Shown here: piece by piece, positions 23,667 through 32,015 of the stretch | How positions within the stretch are numbered: the stretch's first letter is position 1 | Layout: every line of letters starts with the position of its first letter | Assembly (NCBI GenBank): GCA_005778355.1 | Contig: SXON01000070.1 | Coordinates: forward strand, 1 to 47,979 | DNA: 47,979 bases | Direction of reading: 5' to 3' | Source: Pseudomonadota bacterium | GTDB lineage: Bacteria > Myxococcota_A > UBA796 > SXON01 | Notes under the pieces: model-generated | What the model was told of the DNA's origin: nothing | Database searches by the model: none | What the model saw: the letters and a program-made list of their open reading frames with translations, nothing else | Translations under genes and position numbers: made by a program

Positions 23667-24851
23667 TCAGCCGCCGAGGATCTCCCTCATCGCGGCGAAC
23701 CAGCGGTCGGCGTCGCGCTCCCGCTCGACGCGGGCGCGGGCTTTCTTGGCCAGCGCTGATCGGAGGTGGTCGTCGCTCAGTAGTCGCGACACGGCGTTGA
23801 CCAGCGCGGCGGGGTCACCGGGCGCCACGAGTACGCCGTCCACGCCGTCATCCACCATCTCGGGGATACCGCCCACACGGCTTGCCACGACAACCGCACC
23901 CGCCGCCTGGGCCTCCAGGACCGCGTAGGGCTGGTTCTCGGGCCAGCGCGACGGCACCACGGCCAGCTTCGCGGCCGCGAGCGCCCCTCGCACCTCCTCG
24001 ACGGGGCGGGCGCCGAAGGCGCTCAAGTTGTCGAGGCGCGCGCTCTCCAGGGCGGTGGCGAGGGGGCCCTCGCCGTACACGTGTACCCGTGCGGAGGGCA
24101 GGGCACGAGCCAGGGCAAGGAGCTCGTATACGCCCTTCTCCTCGGTGAGGCGCCCCGCGAAGACCACGTCGCAGGGCGGTCGCGACGCCAGGCGCCCGGC
24201 GGGCAGCAGGTTCGGTAGGTGCACCACGCGCTCGATGCCGTCGGCAGACAAAGCATCGGCCACCGCGCGCGACGGCGCGACGAAGATGTCGACGAATTTC
24301 TGTATGCCGATGTAGCGATGGACCGCGTGTTCCAACGCCACGGCTGTGCTCGGGAGCAGGCGCCCGTCCTTGCAGCGCCCGGCGATGGCTGCCCCGTAAC
24401 GACCACCCTGGCAGTCCTGGCAGGGCTGCCCCCCTCGGTAACGAAGCCCCGTCGGGCAGGTGAGCTCGTAGTCGTGCACCGTCCAGGCCACCCGCACGCC
24501 GTGCGCCTTGAGGATCGGTAGGATGGACGGCGTGAGATGGCGATGAAGGTGGTGGAGGTGGGCGGCGGTGGGCCGGGTGTCGCGTAGGAGGCCGTCGAGT
24601 GACCGCGCCGCCTCTCGGTTCCAGGTGGAACGCCCGAGGGCGAGCAACTTCGCGCCGAGCGAGCGGCTTTCTCGCGGCGCGTGCCAGCTCGGGAAGCGGG
24701 CCTCGGTGGACGCGGCGAGGTTGTCGGGGTGCCGCATCGCGAAGGGGAGCACCTCCACGCCGCGTGCGCGCCAGCCCTCCCACTCGGCGAGCAGGAGCGT
24801 GGTGTCGCCGCCGCGCGGGTGGAGGAAGCTCGAGGCGAGGAGCAGCTTCAT
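23667..24851 (-). CDS. GT4-family glycosyltransferase with Cys cluster
   Basis: 394 residues, GT-B fold. N-terminus MKLLLASSFLHPRGGDTT; HLHHLHRHLTPSILPIL around 97-113; TVHDYELTCPTGLRYRGGQPC with CQDCQGGRYG, a Cys-rich insert (four to five Cys) common in a subgroup of capsular GT4 enzymes that probably binds zinc. The C-terminal domain has VVFAGRLTEEKGVYELLAL and the EX7E donor motif in PENQPYAVLEAQAAGAVVV. It adds a sugar to the lipid-linked repeat unit. The ATG at 24851 overlaps the stop of the Wzy-like gene by four bases, which fixes the start; longer upstream starts would lie inside that gene. Confidence 0.9.
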   Translation of the reverse strand: MKLLLASSFLHPRGGDTTLLLAEWEGWRARGVEVLPFAMRHPDNLAASTEARFPSWHAPRESRSLGAKLLALGRSTWNREAARSLDGLLRDTRPTAAHLHHLHRHLTPSILPILKAHGVRVAWTVHDYELTCPTGLRYRGGQPCQDCQGGRYGAAIAGRCKDGRLLPSTAVALEHAVHRYIGIQKFVDIFVAPSRAVADALSADGIERVVHLPNLLPAGRLASRPPCDVVFAGRLTEEKGVYELLALARALPSARVHVYGEGPLATALESARLDNLSAFGARPVEEVRGALAAAKLAVVPSRWPENQPYAVLEAQAAGAVVVASRVGGIPEMVDDGVDGVLVAPGDPAALVNAVSRLLSDDHLRSALAKKARARVERERDADRWFAAMREILGG

Positions 24852-25945
24852 CGGCGAGCGGCGAGGCCAAGCACGAGGCCCAGAATCGCCCAGTGGGTCT
24901 GGGTGAAGGCCTCGGTGGAAAGCAACAAGTTCACGTGCAGCGCGAGGAAACAGGGCCAGATCCAGTGCGCCCGGGTGACCCTCGCCATGCCAGCCACCAT
25001 CCACCCGTACGCGGCTAGTCCGAGGAGCCCATATTCGGCGCCCACCTTCTGGATCACGCCGTGCGCCTCCACGCCGTTCACCCGGTAGTCGGGGAAGGTG
25101 GGGATTTCATAGCGGATCGAGGCACCCGGGGAGCCGCCGAGCAAGGGACTCTCGGTGAACAGCAGCCAGGCGCGCTTGTCGAGGCTCTGCCGCGACCGCA
25201 GGGCGTCGAGCTGGGCCGCGCTCTCGATGAGATGAGGCCCGTAGGTCGCGGCCAGCACACCCACGATCACCACGGTAGGGACCACCCAGGGGCGCGAGGC
25301 GAGGGGACGACCGCGCCAGCTCAGCACGTAGGCGCCGCCCGCGGCGGTGGCGATCCAGGCGGTGCGGCTCATCGAGACGATCAGGGCCACGACGCCGAGC
25401 CCAACCACCCAGCGCGCCACGCGGTCCTCGCGCCAGGTCCAGACGAGCACCAGCGCGGGCGCCATCGCGACGGCGAGCGTCTTGTGGTTGTTGGTGAGTC
25501 CCTCGATCGACTGCCACCAGAGGGCGTCACCGCCCGCGATGCGGAGCGCCGATGTGAGCACGGAGATCGACGCGCAGGCCGCGACGCTGGCGATCAGCGC
25601 CTTCCTGAGCCACTCGGTGTCGCGACAGAGTTGAACGGCTGCGGCCATGCCTAGGCCGTAGACGACGCCGGAGAAGACCACCTTGCGAACGAGCTCGTGT
25701 AGAGCGATCCCCGGCGCGTCGCCGAGCCACGCCGACATCCAGCCCACCGCCACCAACGCCGCGAAACCTTGCCAGCCGGGCGGGCGCCAGGCTGAGCGCC
25801 ACGCGGCCCAGAGGCCCCACGGCGCGAGCACCAGCGCGGCGAGATCGGCCAGCGGCGCGTCGGCGTGCCAGCCGCCGAGGTCGAGCGCGAGCTTGGCGTC
25901 GATGTAGGGGAAGAAGAGCAGGATCGCCATGAGCAAGGCGCTCAT
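24848..25945 (-). CDS. O-antigen polymerase/ligase (Wzy/WaaL-like) membrane protein
   Basis: 365 residues, about ten transmembrane helices. The largest extracytoplasmic loop (about 245-300) holds RSRQSLDKRAWLLFTESPLLGG and GVEAHGVIQKVGAEYGLLGL. The arginine-bearing start of this loop, the P-L-L-G-G-S-P-G turn and the E-x-H-x-x-x-Q pattern match the Wzy_C/O-antigen ligase family. It either polymerises repeat units or ligates glycan to an acceptor in the periplasm. It is coupled on both sides by four-base ATGA overlaps, with the flippase upstream and the GT4 downstream. Polymerase is favoured over ligase because it sits beside a flippase. Confidence 0.85.
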   Translation of the reverse strand: MSALLMAILLFFPYIDAKLALDLGGWHADAPLADLAALVLAPWGLWAAWRSAWRPPGWQGFAALVAVGWMSAWLGDAPGIALHELVRKVVFSGVVYGLGMAAAVQLCRDTEWLRKALIASVAACASISVLTSALRIAGGDALWWQSIEGLTNNHKTLAVAMAPALVLVWTWREDRVARWVVGLGVVALIVSMSRTAWIATAAGGAYVLSWRGRPLASRPWVVPTVVIVGVLAATYGPHLIESAAQLDALRSRQSLDKRAWLLFTESPLLGGSPGASIRYEIPTFPDYRVNGVEAHGVIQKVGAEYGLLGLAAYGWMVAGMARVTRAHWIWPCFLALHVNLLLSTEAFTQTHWAILGLVLGLAARR

Positions 25946-27375
25946 GTGGCCCTCCGCGCCCGGTGCGCGCCGAAGGCCAGCAAGACCAGGAAGGGCAGGG
26001 CCGCGAGGTAGAGCGAGGGGTCGATCAGCGAGCTCGGCTCTAGGTCGACGAGGAGCACGGCGCCGAGCGCCGCGAGCCCGAGGACAACGAGGCCATCCAG
26101 CGATGGCCGACCGATCTGGAGTCGCGACCACGACCACGCCGTGACGCACACGGTCGTTACCGAGGTCGACAGTGCCAACCCCGGCAGTCCCAGTGATTCG
26201 CGGAAGAGCATGTTGAGCGCCGCGTTGAGCGCGAATGACACCACCCCGAGGCCCATCACGAGGCGGTAGCGACCGGCCACGATGTGCGCCTTGACCAAGA
26301 GCGTGCCCACGAGCGAGGCGAAGATGCCGGGCACGAAGGCGGCGAGCGCGCTGGCGCAGTCGTCGACGCCCCAGTCGGGGAAGGCGCCGTGCGAGAACAG
26401 CGTGCGCACCAGCACCTCCCGCGCGACCACCATCCCGGCCAGCGCGGGCGGCGCCAGGAGGAAGACCCATCGCAAGGACTGTTGCACGGCAGCCCGCTCC
26501 GCCGAGGGGTCGCCCTTGGCCCGGGCGGTGGCCCAGGCCTGGAAGGCAACGACCACCAGCGAGCTCTCCAGCAGCGTTTGTGGGATCACGCGCGCCCGGT
26601 CGGCGTACTCGAGGATCGTCACGCTGCCCTCGGGAAGGCCGGCGGCGAAGGCCTTGTCGACCACGAGGTTGAGCGCCACCATCGTCTCGCCCGCGAGCAC
26701 GGGACCAAAAGCCTGGACAGCCGTGGCCATTTGGGCCGGCCAGGTGGGCAGCCCGGGGCTCACCCCTTCACGGCCGAGCACGCCCCAGAGCCAGAGGAGC
26801 TCAGACGCCGCGCCGAACGAGAGCGCCAGAGGCAAGATCGCCGGACCCGAGTCACGACCCACCGCCACCACCCCGAGGATGGCGAGGCTCCGGGCGACAG
26901 GAGAGAAGCCCGCGGCACGAAAGGCGCCGAGCCCCTCGCAGGCCGCGCGCACCACGCTGATCGCGCCCACGCCGGCCACGAAGGGCAAGAGCTCCCAGGT
27001 GAAGCGCACCGCCAGCGCCTGTGTCTCGGCGTCGAAGGCGGTGAACCTTGGCAGCGCATGCGGAACGAGCAGGGCGAAGAAGGCGCCGGCCAGCGTGGTG
27101 AGCCCGGCCGCGAGCAGCGAGGCGCCGGTGACGACGCCCGGTAGTCGCGCCGGATCGTTCACCCTGAGCTGCGCCAGCGGTGGGACCACCACCGTGCCCA
27201 TCGCGTTCGACGCCAGCACCAACAGGAAACTCGGCACGGACAAGGCAAAGAAGAATGCATCGGTGGCCGGTTGAATGCCGAACCAGCCCGCGATGAGGAT
27301 CGGCACCACAAAGCCGATCCCGCGGGCGACGAGCGCCACCGGCACGAGGAACAGCGCCGTGCGTCCGACTCCCAT
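25942..27375 (-). CDS. MurJ/MviN-family lipid flippase (Wzx-like role)
   Basis: 477 residues, 13-14 predicted helices, MOP superfamily, MurJ branch: VARGIGFVVPILIAGWFGI (16-34), ATDAFFFALSVPSFL (37-51), MGTVVVPPL (59-67), LEYADRARVIPQTLLESSLVV and VREVLVRTLFSHGAF-like AREVLVRTLFSHGAF. Dedicated MurJ flips lipid II, but in a polysaccharide operon, directly coupled to a Wzy-like gene, it more likely moves the lipid-linked repeat unit. The start at 27375 is chosen because upstream sequence is non-coding in character; a TAAGCC box lies eight bases before the ATG and there is no ribosome binding site. It is the first gene of the eight-gene minus-strand operon ending at 18518. Confidence 0.87.
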   Translation of the reverse strand: MGVGRTALFLVPVALVARGIGFVVPILIAGWFGIQPATDAFFFALSVPSFLLVLASNAMGTVVVPPLAQLRVNDPARLPGVVTGASLLAAGLTTLAGAFFALLVPHALPRFTAFDAETQALAVRFTWELLPFVAGVGAISVVRAACEGLGAFRAAGFSPVARSLAILGVVAVGRDSGPAILPLALSFGAASELLWLWGVLGREGVSPGLPTWPAQMATAVQAFGPVLAGETMVALNLVVDKAFAAGLPEGSVTILEYADRARVIPQTLLESSLVVVAFQAWATARAKGDPSAERAAVQQSLRWVFLLAPPALAGMVVAREVLVRTLFSHGAFPDWGVDDCASALAAFVPGIFASLVGTLLVKAHIVAGRYRLVMGLGVVSFALNAALNMLFRESLGLPGLALSTSVTTVCVTAWSWSRLQIGRPSLDGLVVLGLAALGAVLLVDLEPSSLIDPSLYLAALPFLVLLAFGAHRARRAT

Positions 27376-27544
27376 CGCGGCGGGGCTTACCCGGTTGGGC
27401 CCCTCATGGCCGAGCCCGGGGGGCGCGGCGACGTGGGCGCACGTCAGGAGGGGGTGTGAATCGACGGGGTCACCACGGGCCGCGTGGCACGGAGTCATCC
27501 CTTCGAAAACAAGACACTCCACCTACTCATCCCACAAGAAATAA

Positions 27545-27660
27545 GACTCCTGAGCGTGTTCTGCGCCATCCTGGGGCCCTGGATTTCAGCTACCAGCGAG
27601 AAATCGGCGTTCGCTGGTTAGCGCTGACGGCCACCGCGAGGCGCCTGTCTTATTTTTTCC
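27545..27660 (+). ncRNA. Candidate small structured RNA ending in an intrinsic terminator
   Basis: If transcribed rightwards, this would give a stem-loop (AGCTACCAGCGA pairing with TCGCTGGTTAGC, loop about 11), then a terminator hairpin and U-tract. A weak TACTCA box lies at 27524-27529. No protein frame explains the conserved-looking structure. This is a prediction from folding by eye only. Confidence 0.25.
27626..27658 (+). terminator. Intrinsic-terminator-like hairpin with U-tract
   Basis: GACGGC pairs with GCC-T-GTC (one bulge) around an 11-base loop, followed at once by TTATTTTTT (27650-27658). It is the only hairpin with a U-tract that I find in the window. It faces right, where no upstream protein gene exists. 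Confidence 0.4.
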
Positions 27661-27781
27661 TAGATGACTGCCGAGAGTGTTCTATTTTCGGGGGCATGAC
27701 TTCCGTGGTGGCGTCGCCACGGGGGTCGCAGCGGGGGCCGGGACCCGGTAGCGGTGGGTTCCGGAGCGCCCTCGCGCTGCG

Positions 27782-28795
27782 TCAAACGAGCCGGAGCGCC
27801 CGAAGCTCGTCCTTCACGTAGGCGTAGAAGATCGGCGCGGCGACCAGTCCCCCGATTCCAAACGCCGCTTCCATGATGATCATCGCGATGAGGAGCTCCC
27901 AAGCCTTGGCCCGGATGTGCCCGCCGATGATGCGCGCGTTGAGGAAGTACTCGAGCTTGTGAATCACCACGAGGTAGGCCAGCGAGGCCATCGCCAGCCC
28001 CAGCGTTTGCGACAGGCTCACGACGAAGATCACCGTGTTCGACACGAGATTGCCGAGGATCGGCATGAGGCCGGCGAGGAAAGTGATGGCGATGAGGGTC
28101 TTGGTGAAGGGCAGATGCACCCCCATCGCCGGCAGCGCAACCGCCAGGTAGATCGCGGTGAGCACCGTGTTGACCGCGCTGATCCACACCTGCGCGAAGA
28201 CCACGTTGCGGAAAGCGAGCCCGAGCCGCCGGGCGCGAGCGCGCAGCGACACCGAGAGGGCCCCCGGTGCTTCCTTGGGAACCGCCGTCTCGAGCGCGAT
28301 GAGGGCCCCGGCCACCATTCCGGTGATGATGTGCGCGAGGGCGCGTCCGACGCCCGCCCCCGCCACGCCGAAGCTGTTGGCGTGGGTACGCAGCCACTCC
28401 ACGGTGAACAGCCGCAGCTCCTCCGCGTCGGTCGGCAGGTAGGCCAGCGCCCAGGCCGGGAGCTGATCGCGCGAGCCCTCGATGATTGCGGCCATGCTCT
28501 GGGCGAGCTTCGGCAGCCCCTCGCTGCCGGTTCGCACGAAGGTGACGATGCCGAAGCCCACGCCGGTGACGATGGCGATCGTGGCGATCGCGATGAGCGC
28601 CACCGCGAGGAGCCGCGTGCCGTCGCGCCCCAGCGTGGGCACGCGCAACATCGGCACCAGGAGCATCACCAGCGCGTACACCAGGAGCCCTGAGAGCAAA
28701 GCCGGGAGCAGGTGCAGCTTCAGCACCAGGAAGAGCGCGCCGCCGAAGATGCCGTAGCCGAGCCAGTCGGCCTTCGGGATCGTAGGGGTTTGCAT
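27782..28795 (-). CDS. AI-2E-family (TqsA/PerM-type) membrane permease
   Basis: 337 residues with about eight helices and the family order: two N-terminal hairpins (IFGGALFLVLKLHLLPALLSG, LLAVALIAIATIAIVTGV), a long amphipathic extramembrane region (about 90-160), then the conserved C-terminal half with NVVFAQVWISAVNTVLTAIYL, FLAGLMPILGNLVSNTVIFVVSL and IIGGHIRAKAWELLIAMI, ending in GLVAAPIFYAYVKDEL. The family includes TqsA, linked to autoinducer-2 export, and sodium/proton or small-solute transporters, so the substrate is open. It starts 24 bases after the FG-GAP gene, with a TAGGCC box six bases before the ATG and no ribosome binding site. Confidence 0.85.
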   Translation of the reverse strand: MQTPTIPKADWLGYGIFGGALFLVLKLHLLPALLSGLLVYALVMLLVPMLRVPTLGRDGTRLLAVALIAIATIAIVTGVGFGIVTFVRTGSEGLPKLAQSMAAIIEGSRDQLPAWALAYLPTDAEELRLFTVEWLRTHANSFGVAGAGVGRALAHIITGMVAGALIALETAVPKEAPGALSVSLRARARRLGLAFRNVVFAQVWISAVNTVLTAIYLAVALPAMGVHLPFTKTLIAITFLAGLMPILGNLVSNTVIFVVSLSQTLGLAMASLAYLVVIHKLEYFLNARIIGGHIRAKAWELLIAMIIMEAAFGIGGLVAAPIFYAYVKDELRALRLV

Positions 28796-28819
28796 CGGGG
28801 AGGCCTATCCGGTGGCGGT

Positions 28820-30946
28820 TCAGGGCTTGGGGAAGATGAGGGCGGCGCCAAGAATCCCGGGCGCGGCGATTGTCACGTCGGAAACGCCGTCGGCGTCGAG
28901 GTCCTGGCCGGTGAGGATCCAGGAACCGACGCCGCCGTCGCTGAGGCCTGCAACCCAGCGGTCGGGCACGTCTTCGAGGTCGAGGGTACCGCTCGCCGGC
29001 ATCGCCACCCGGTAAACCGCGCCGGCGTCGTCGTAGATCGAGTTGGCTCGCGGCACGCCCACGAGCAGCATTCCAGGCGCGCCGCCGCTCGCGAGGCCCT
29101 CCACGCTCCACCCTGCCAAATCGGCGGAGGTCTCCCCAAGCAACGCGAGGTCGCCGAAACCGGCGTGGCTCCCGCTGGCCACGGGTCCGAGGTGGAGCAA
29201 CACCTTCCCGGCACCGGGGGCGGCGTCGTCGGCGTAGGGGATGCCGAGCGCGAGGTCGGCGGTGCCGTCGCCATCGACGTCGCCCACGAGCCACGGCCGG
29301 GCCCGCTCGCTCGGCTCCGCATCCAAGAGGAGAATCGACGCCGCGTCTGCCGCCGTGCCGCCAGCGAGCGGACCCTGGAACACCACCACGGCGTCGAAGT
29401 CGTCGATTGCCACCGCGCTGCTGCTGGCGGGGACCACCAGGTCGTTCACGCCGTCGCCGTCGAGGTCTTCGTCGCCCGCCCAGGCGTGCATGCCCACGCG
29501 GAGGTCACTGGTGCCTTCGACGACGACGGCGGCGTCGGCCGTCGCGACGTCGCCCACGAAGGGGCCCGTGATCAGGAAGATGTGCCCGGCGTCGGCCGCA
29601 GCAGCGCCGTCGTGAGTGACGACCGCGAGATCGTCGTTCCCGTCGCCCGTGAGGTCGCCGACGGCGCTCGGGAAGGTCGGCGCGCCGTCGTCGGCGCCGT
29701 AGACAACCGTGTGGCCCACGTCGGTGGTCACCCCCGACGTCACGCTCGCCCCGCTGAACCAGCAGCCGCCGTCGCAACCGTAGGTGAGGAACGCATCCTC
29801 GCAGCCATCGCCGTCGTAGTCGTCGCCGGCCGCGAGGGCCTCGCCAATGCCGGAGCCCTCGTCGTCGCCGTGCACGATGGCGGCGTTGTTCTCATCGAGC
29901 ACGACCTCGCCCGAGAACGGACCGGGCGCGAAGTACACGCCGCCCCACCAGTGCGGGTAGCCGTCGTAGTAGGGCGCGCCCATCACGAGGTCGGTGACCC
30001 CGTCGCCCGTGAAGTCCGCGGCGAGCGTGGGCATGCCCATCTCCGCCTCGGCCCAGGTGGACACCGTGGTGGCCGCGTCGTCCGTCGACGTCCAGGTGCC
30101 CGGCCAGGTGGGCTCATCGCTACAGTCCTCGTCAACCGAGAAGTCGCAGTCGTTGTCCTTGCGATCGCAGTACTCGTGCGCCCCTCCGTAAACCTCGCGG
30201 TCGTCGTCGTCGCAGTCGTTCTCGCCCCAGTCGATGCTGTCGCGACCGTCGCCGTCGTGGTCGCGTTGAATGTAGAGGGTGCTCGCGGCGCTCGCGGACA
30301 CGCCACTTGCGCCGAGCACCGTGCATTCGGCGTCGACGACGGACAGGTAGGGCCGGAGGTCTAGGGTGGCATCGACAACCCAGCATTCGCCGCTGCAGTC
30401 GTCGCAACTCGTCTGCAGCCTGCGCCTTGGCGTGGAGCTGGCCACCAGCACGCCATCGAGGCGCCACTCGGCCATGACGAGCTCCTCGCCGCTGCTCGCG
30501 AAGGCCCTCAGCTCGCGGTCGGGCTGCTCGTGGTCGCCGTCGCTCGTGTCGAGGGTGACGCGCATGTTGTAGGCGCGGGTGACGGTGATCTCGCTGCTCC
30601 ACGTGGCCCCGGCCTCGCTCGTGGCCACGGCCGCGAGCCGGAGCTCGTGCGGCGGCTCGTCGGCGCACGACGGGAAGGTGCCCTCGAGGCGGGCGCCCTC
30701 CTCGGTGCGGAAGAGCTCGTCGTCGATGTAGAGGCTGATGCTCGCCACCGGGTCGTGAGGAGGCGCGCTCGCGACGGTGGCCTGCACCTCCACGGCCAGT
30801 GGCGCCGTCACCACGCTGCCGTCGCTCGGGGTGATCCAGTCGATGCTGGGGCCAAGTTCGGCGCTGTCCCCCGTGTCCCCCGGTTGCGATTGCCGTCGCT
30901 CCTCAACGGCCTCGGGATCGCAAGCGAGTAGCCAGCCCAGCACCAT
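28820..30946 (-). CDS. FG-GAP-repeat lipoprotein with Asp/Cys metal-binding motif
   Basis: 708 residues. A very short signal, MVLGWLLAC (Cys9), leads to a tether. Residues about 25-210 contain two Ig-like or Big-type segments (IDWITPSDGSVVTAPLAVEV, VTRAYNMRVTLDTSDGDHEQP). At about 232-275 lies the motif common in myxobacterial surface proteins: DHDGDGRDSIDW, NDCDDDDREVYGGAHEYC, DRKDNDCDFSVDEDC. Then come six or seven FG-GAP/VCBS blades (ADFTGDGVTDLVMGAPYYDG, GDDYDGDGCEDAFL, GDLTGDGNDDLAVV, VNDLVVPASSSAVAI, GDVDGDGTADLALGIPYADD), giving a calcium-binding beta-propeller. It is an outer-surface binding protein without visible catalytic residues. No alternative start exists upstream in frame. It is divergent from the porin with only 31 bases between starts. 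Confidence 0.88.
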   Translation of the reverse strand: MVLGWLLACDPEAVEERRQSQPGDTGDSAELGPSIDWITPSDGSVVTAPLAVEVQATVASAPPHDPVASISLYIDDELFRTEEGARLEGTFPSCADEPPHELRLAAVATSEAGATWSSEITVTRAYNMRVTLDTSDGDHEQPDRELRAFASSGEELVMAEWRLDGVLVASSTPRRRLQTSCDDCSGECWVVDATLDLRPYLSVVDAECTVLGASGVSASAASTLYIQRDHDGDGRDSIDWGENDCDDDDREVYGGAHEYCDRKDNDCDFSVDEDCSDEPTWPGTWTSTDDAATTVSTWAEAEMGMPTLAADFTGDGVTDLVMGAPYYDGYPHWWGGVYFAPGPFSGEVVLDENNAAIVHGDDEGSGIGEALAAGDDYDGDGCEDAFLTYGCDGGCWFSGASVTSGVTTDVGHTVVYGADDGAPTFPSAVGDLTGDGNDDLAVVTHDGAAAADAGHIFLITGPFVGDVATADAAVVVEGTSDLRVGMHAWAGDEDLDGDGVNDLVVPASSSAVAIDDFDAVVVFQGPLAGGTAADAASILLLDAEPSERARPWLVGDVDGDGTADLALGIPYADDAAPGAGKVLLHLGPVASGSHAGFGDLALLGETSADLAGWSVEGLASGGAPGMLLVGVPRANSIYDDAGAVYRVAMPASGTLDLEDVPDRWVAGLSDGGVGSWILTGQDLDADGVSDVTIAAPGILGAALIFPKP

Positions 30947-30977
30947 CCCAACTTAGCCCGCGCTAGTCTCCCGCCGC

Positions 30978-32015
30978 ATGCTGCTCCTCGCACTCATCGC
31001 CCATGCTGAAGACGCTCGCCCGTTCGCCGTCACGCCGGGAGGCTGGGTGCGTCCTGCCTTCGCCTGGCGGCAAGACGACGAGCGGCTGGTGTCTGACACC
31101 GACGGTTTTGCCTTCGAGGCGCGGATGGGCCTGGAGGCCGCAGCCGAGCCCATCGGCGTGCGCGCGCGCGTGGAGATGGAGTTCGCGCCTGAACCCTCAC
31201 TGAAAGACGCCTTTGTCAACTACACGCCTGTCCCCTACTTCTCGCTCAACGCCGGCCAGTTCAAGGTGCCCTTCTCGGTGCATCGCCTGTCGAGCGACAC
31301 GAAGCGGCAGTTCCCCACCGACCCGCGCATGGCCGACGCCATGGAGATCAAGCGCGAGATCGGCGCCAGCGCGGAGGGACGTTTGTTTCTGGCGCAGAAG
31401 CCGCGCCTGTCGGTCACGTCCGGCATCTTCGACGGCGAGGGAAGCAACCGCGCCGAGAACGTCAACGACCGCTTCATGTTCGCCCAGCGCGTCCTGCTCG
31501 CCCCGCTCGGGATGCGCGAGCGCCCCTTCGAGGGCACCGCGCGGGAGCCCTACCTCGGAATCGGCGGCGGCTGGATCTACAACTTCACCGGTAGCGACGA
31601 GACCGCCGAGGAGACAAACATCCTGCAAGTCGAGGTGCAGGCCGCCGTGGGCGTGTTCTCCGTCCAGGGCGAGTACGCCGACCGCGAGGTGGTGCACGCC
31701 TCGGCGGAGGTGGTGGACTACAAGGCGACCGCCGCGTACGGGCAGGTCGGTTGTTTCATCCCGGTGAAGTGGGCCAGCGAGCATCTCGAGGTGGTGGCGC
31801 GCGGTGGCTGGGCCGAGCCCAACGACGCGCTCGAGTCCGCGCCCGAGGAGATCGAGACGGTCGACATCGACGGGGGACTCAACCTGTACGTGCCGCGCAC
31901 GCCCAAGTGGATGCACGACGTGAAACTGTCGGCGGCCTACCGGCATAGCATCCAGCTCGAAGGCGACGAGCTCGACGACGACCGGCTCGACGCGAGCTTC
32001 ACGGTGAGGTTCTGA
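30978..32015 (+). CDS. OprO/OprP-like phosphate-selective porin
   Basis: 345 residues, outer-membrane barrel of the phosphate-selective porin O/P type. Signal MLLLALIAHAEDARPF, cleaved near Ala8-10, is very short. Alternating amphipathic strands follow: WVRPAFAWRQDD, GFAFEARMGLEAAAEPIGVRARVEMEF, LKDAFVNYTPVPYFSLNAGQFKVPFSVHRLSS (the typical family block near 73-105), FDGEGSN, YLGIGGGWIYNF, and the final strand LDASFTVRF ending in Phe. It should pass phosphate or other anions. Its stop overlaps the ATG of a purple-acid-phosphatase-like gene (TGATG), which supports phosphate uptake. TAGTCT lies eight bases before the ATG; no ribosome binding site. Confidence 0.82.
   Translation: MLLLALIAHAEDARPFAVTPGGWVRPAFAWRQDDERLVSDTDGFAFEARMGLEAAAEPIGVRARVEMEFAPEPSLKDAFVNYTPVPYFSLNAGQFKVPFSVHRLSSDTKRQFPTDPRMADAMEIKREIGASAEGRLFLAQKPRLSVTSGIFDGEGSNRAENVNDRFMFAQRVLLAPLGMRERPFEGTAREPYLGIGGGWIYNFTGSDETAEETNILQVEVQAAVGVFSVQGEYADREVVHASAEVVDYKATAAYGQVGCFIPVKWASEHLEVVARGGWAEPNDALESAPEEIETVDIDGGLNLYVPRTPKWMHDVKLSAAYRHSIQLEGDELDDDRLDASFTVRF

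Larger units (their letters stand above)
27545..27683. repeat. Two copies of an 18-base imperfect direct repeat
   Basis: GACTCCTGAGCGTGTTCT (27545-27562) and GACTGCCGAGAGTGTTCT (27666-27683) match at 15 of 18 positions. They bracket the hairpin region and could be paired binding sites upstream of the minus-strand flippase operon. Confidence 0.55.
27376..27781. other. 406-base gene-free region with hairpins, repeats and lower GC
   Basis: This is the longest stretch without a gene. It lies upstream of the flippase gene (minus) and downstream of the permease gene (minus). It holds a stem ACCAGCGA/TCGCTGGT (27592-27618), a hairpin followed by a U-tract (27626-27658), a 12-base inverted repeat with one mismatch (27536-27547 and 27647-27658), and an 18-base direct repeat (27545-27562 and 27666-27683). 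The core 27500-27690 is visibly richer in A and T than its flanks. The one long plus-strand frame through it (27456-27821) looks random. Confidence 0.6.

Noticed and set aside
27456..27821. 121-residue plus-strand frame in the gene-free region
   Set aside because: No ribosome binding site, random-looking composition, runs through the hairpins and into the permease gene's antisense.
27660..29294. 544-residue minus-strand frame over the permease and the end of the FG-GAP gene
   Set aside because: Arg-rich shadow of two well-supported genes in another frame.
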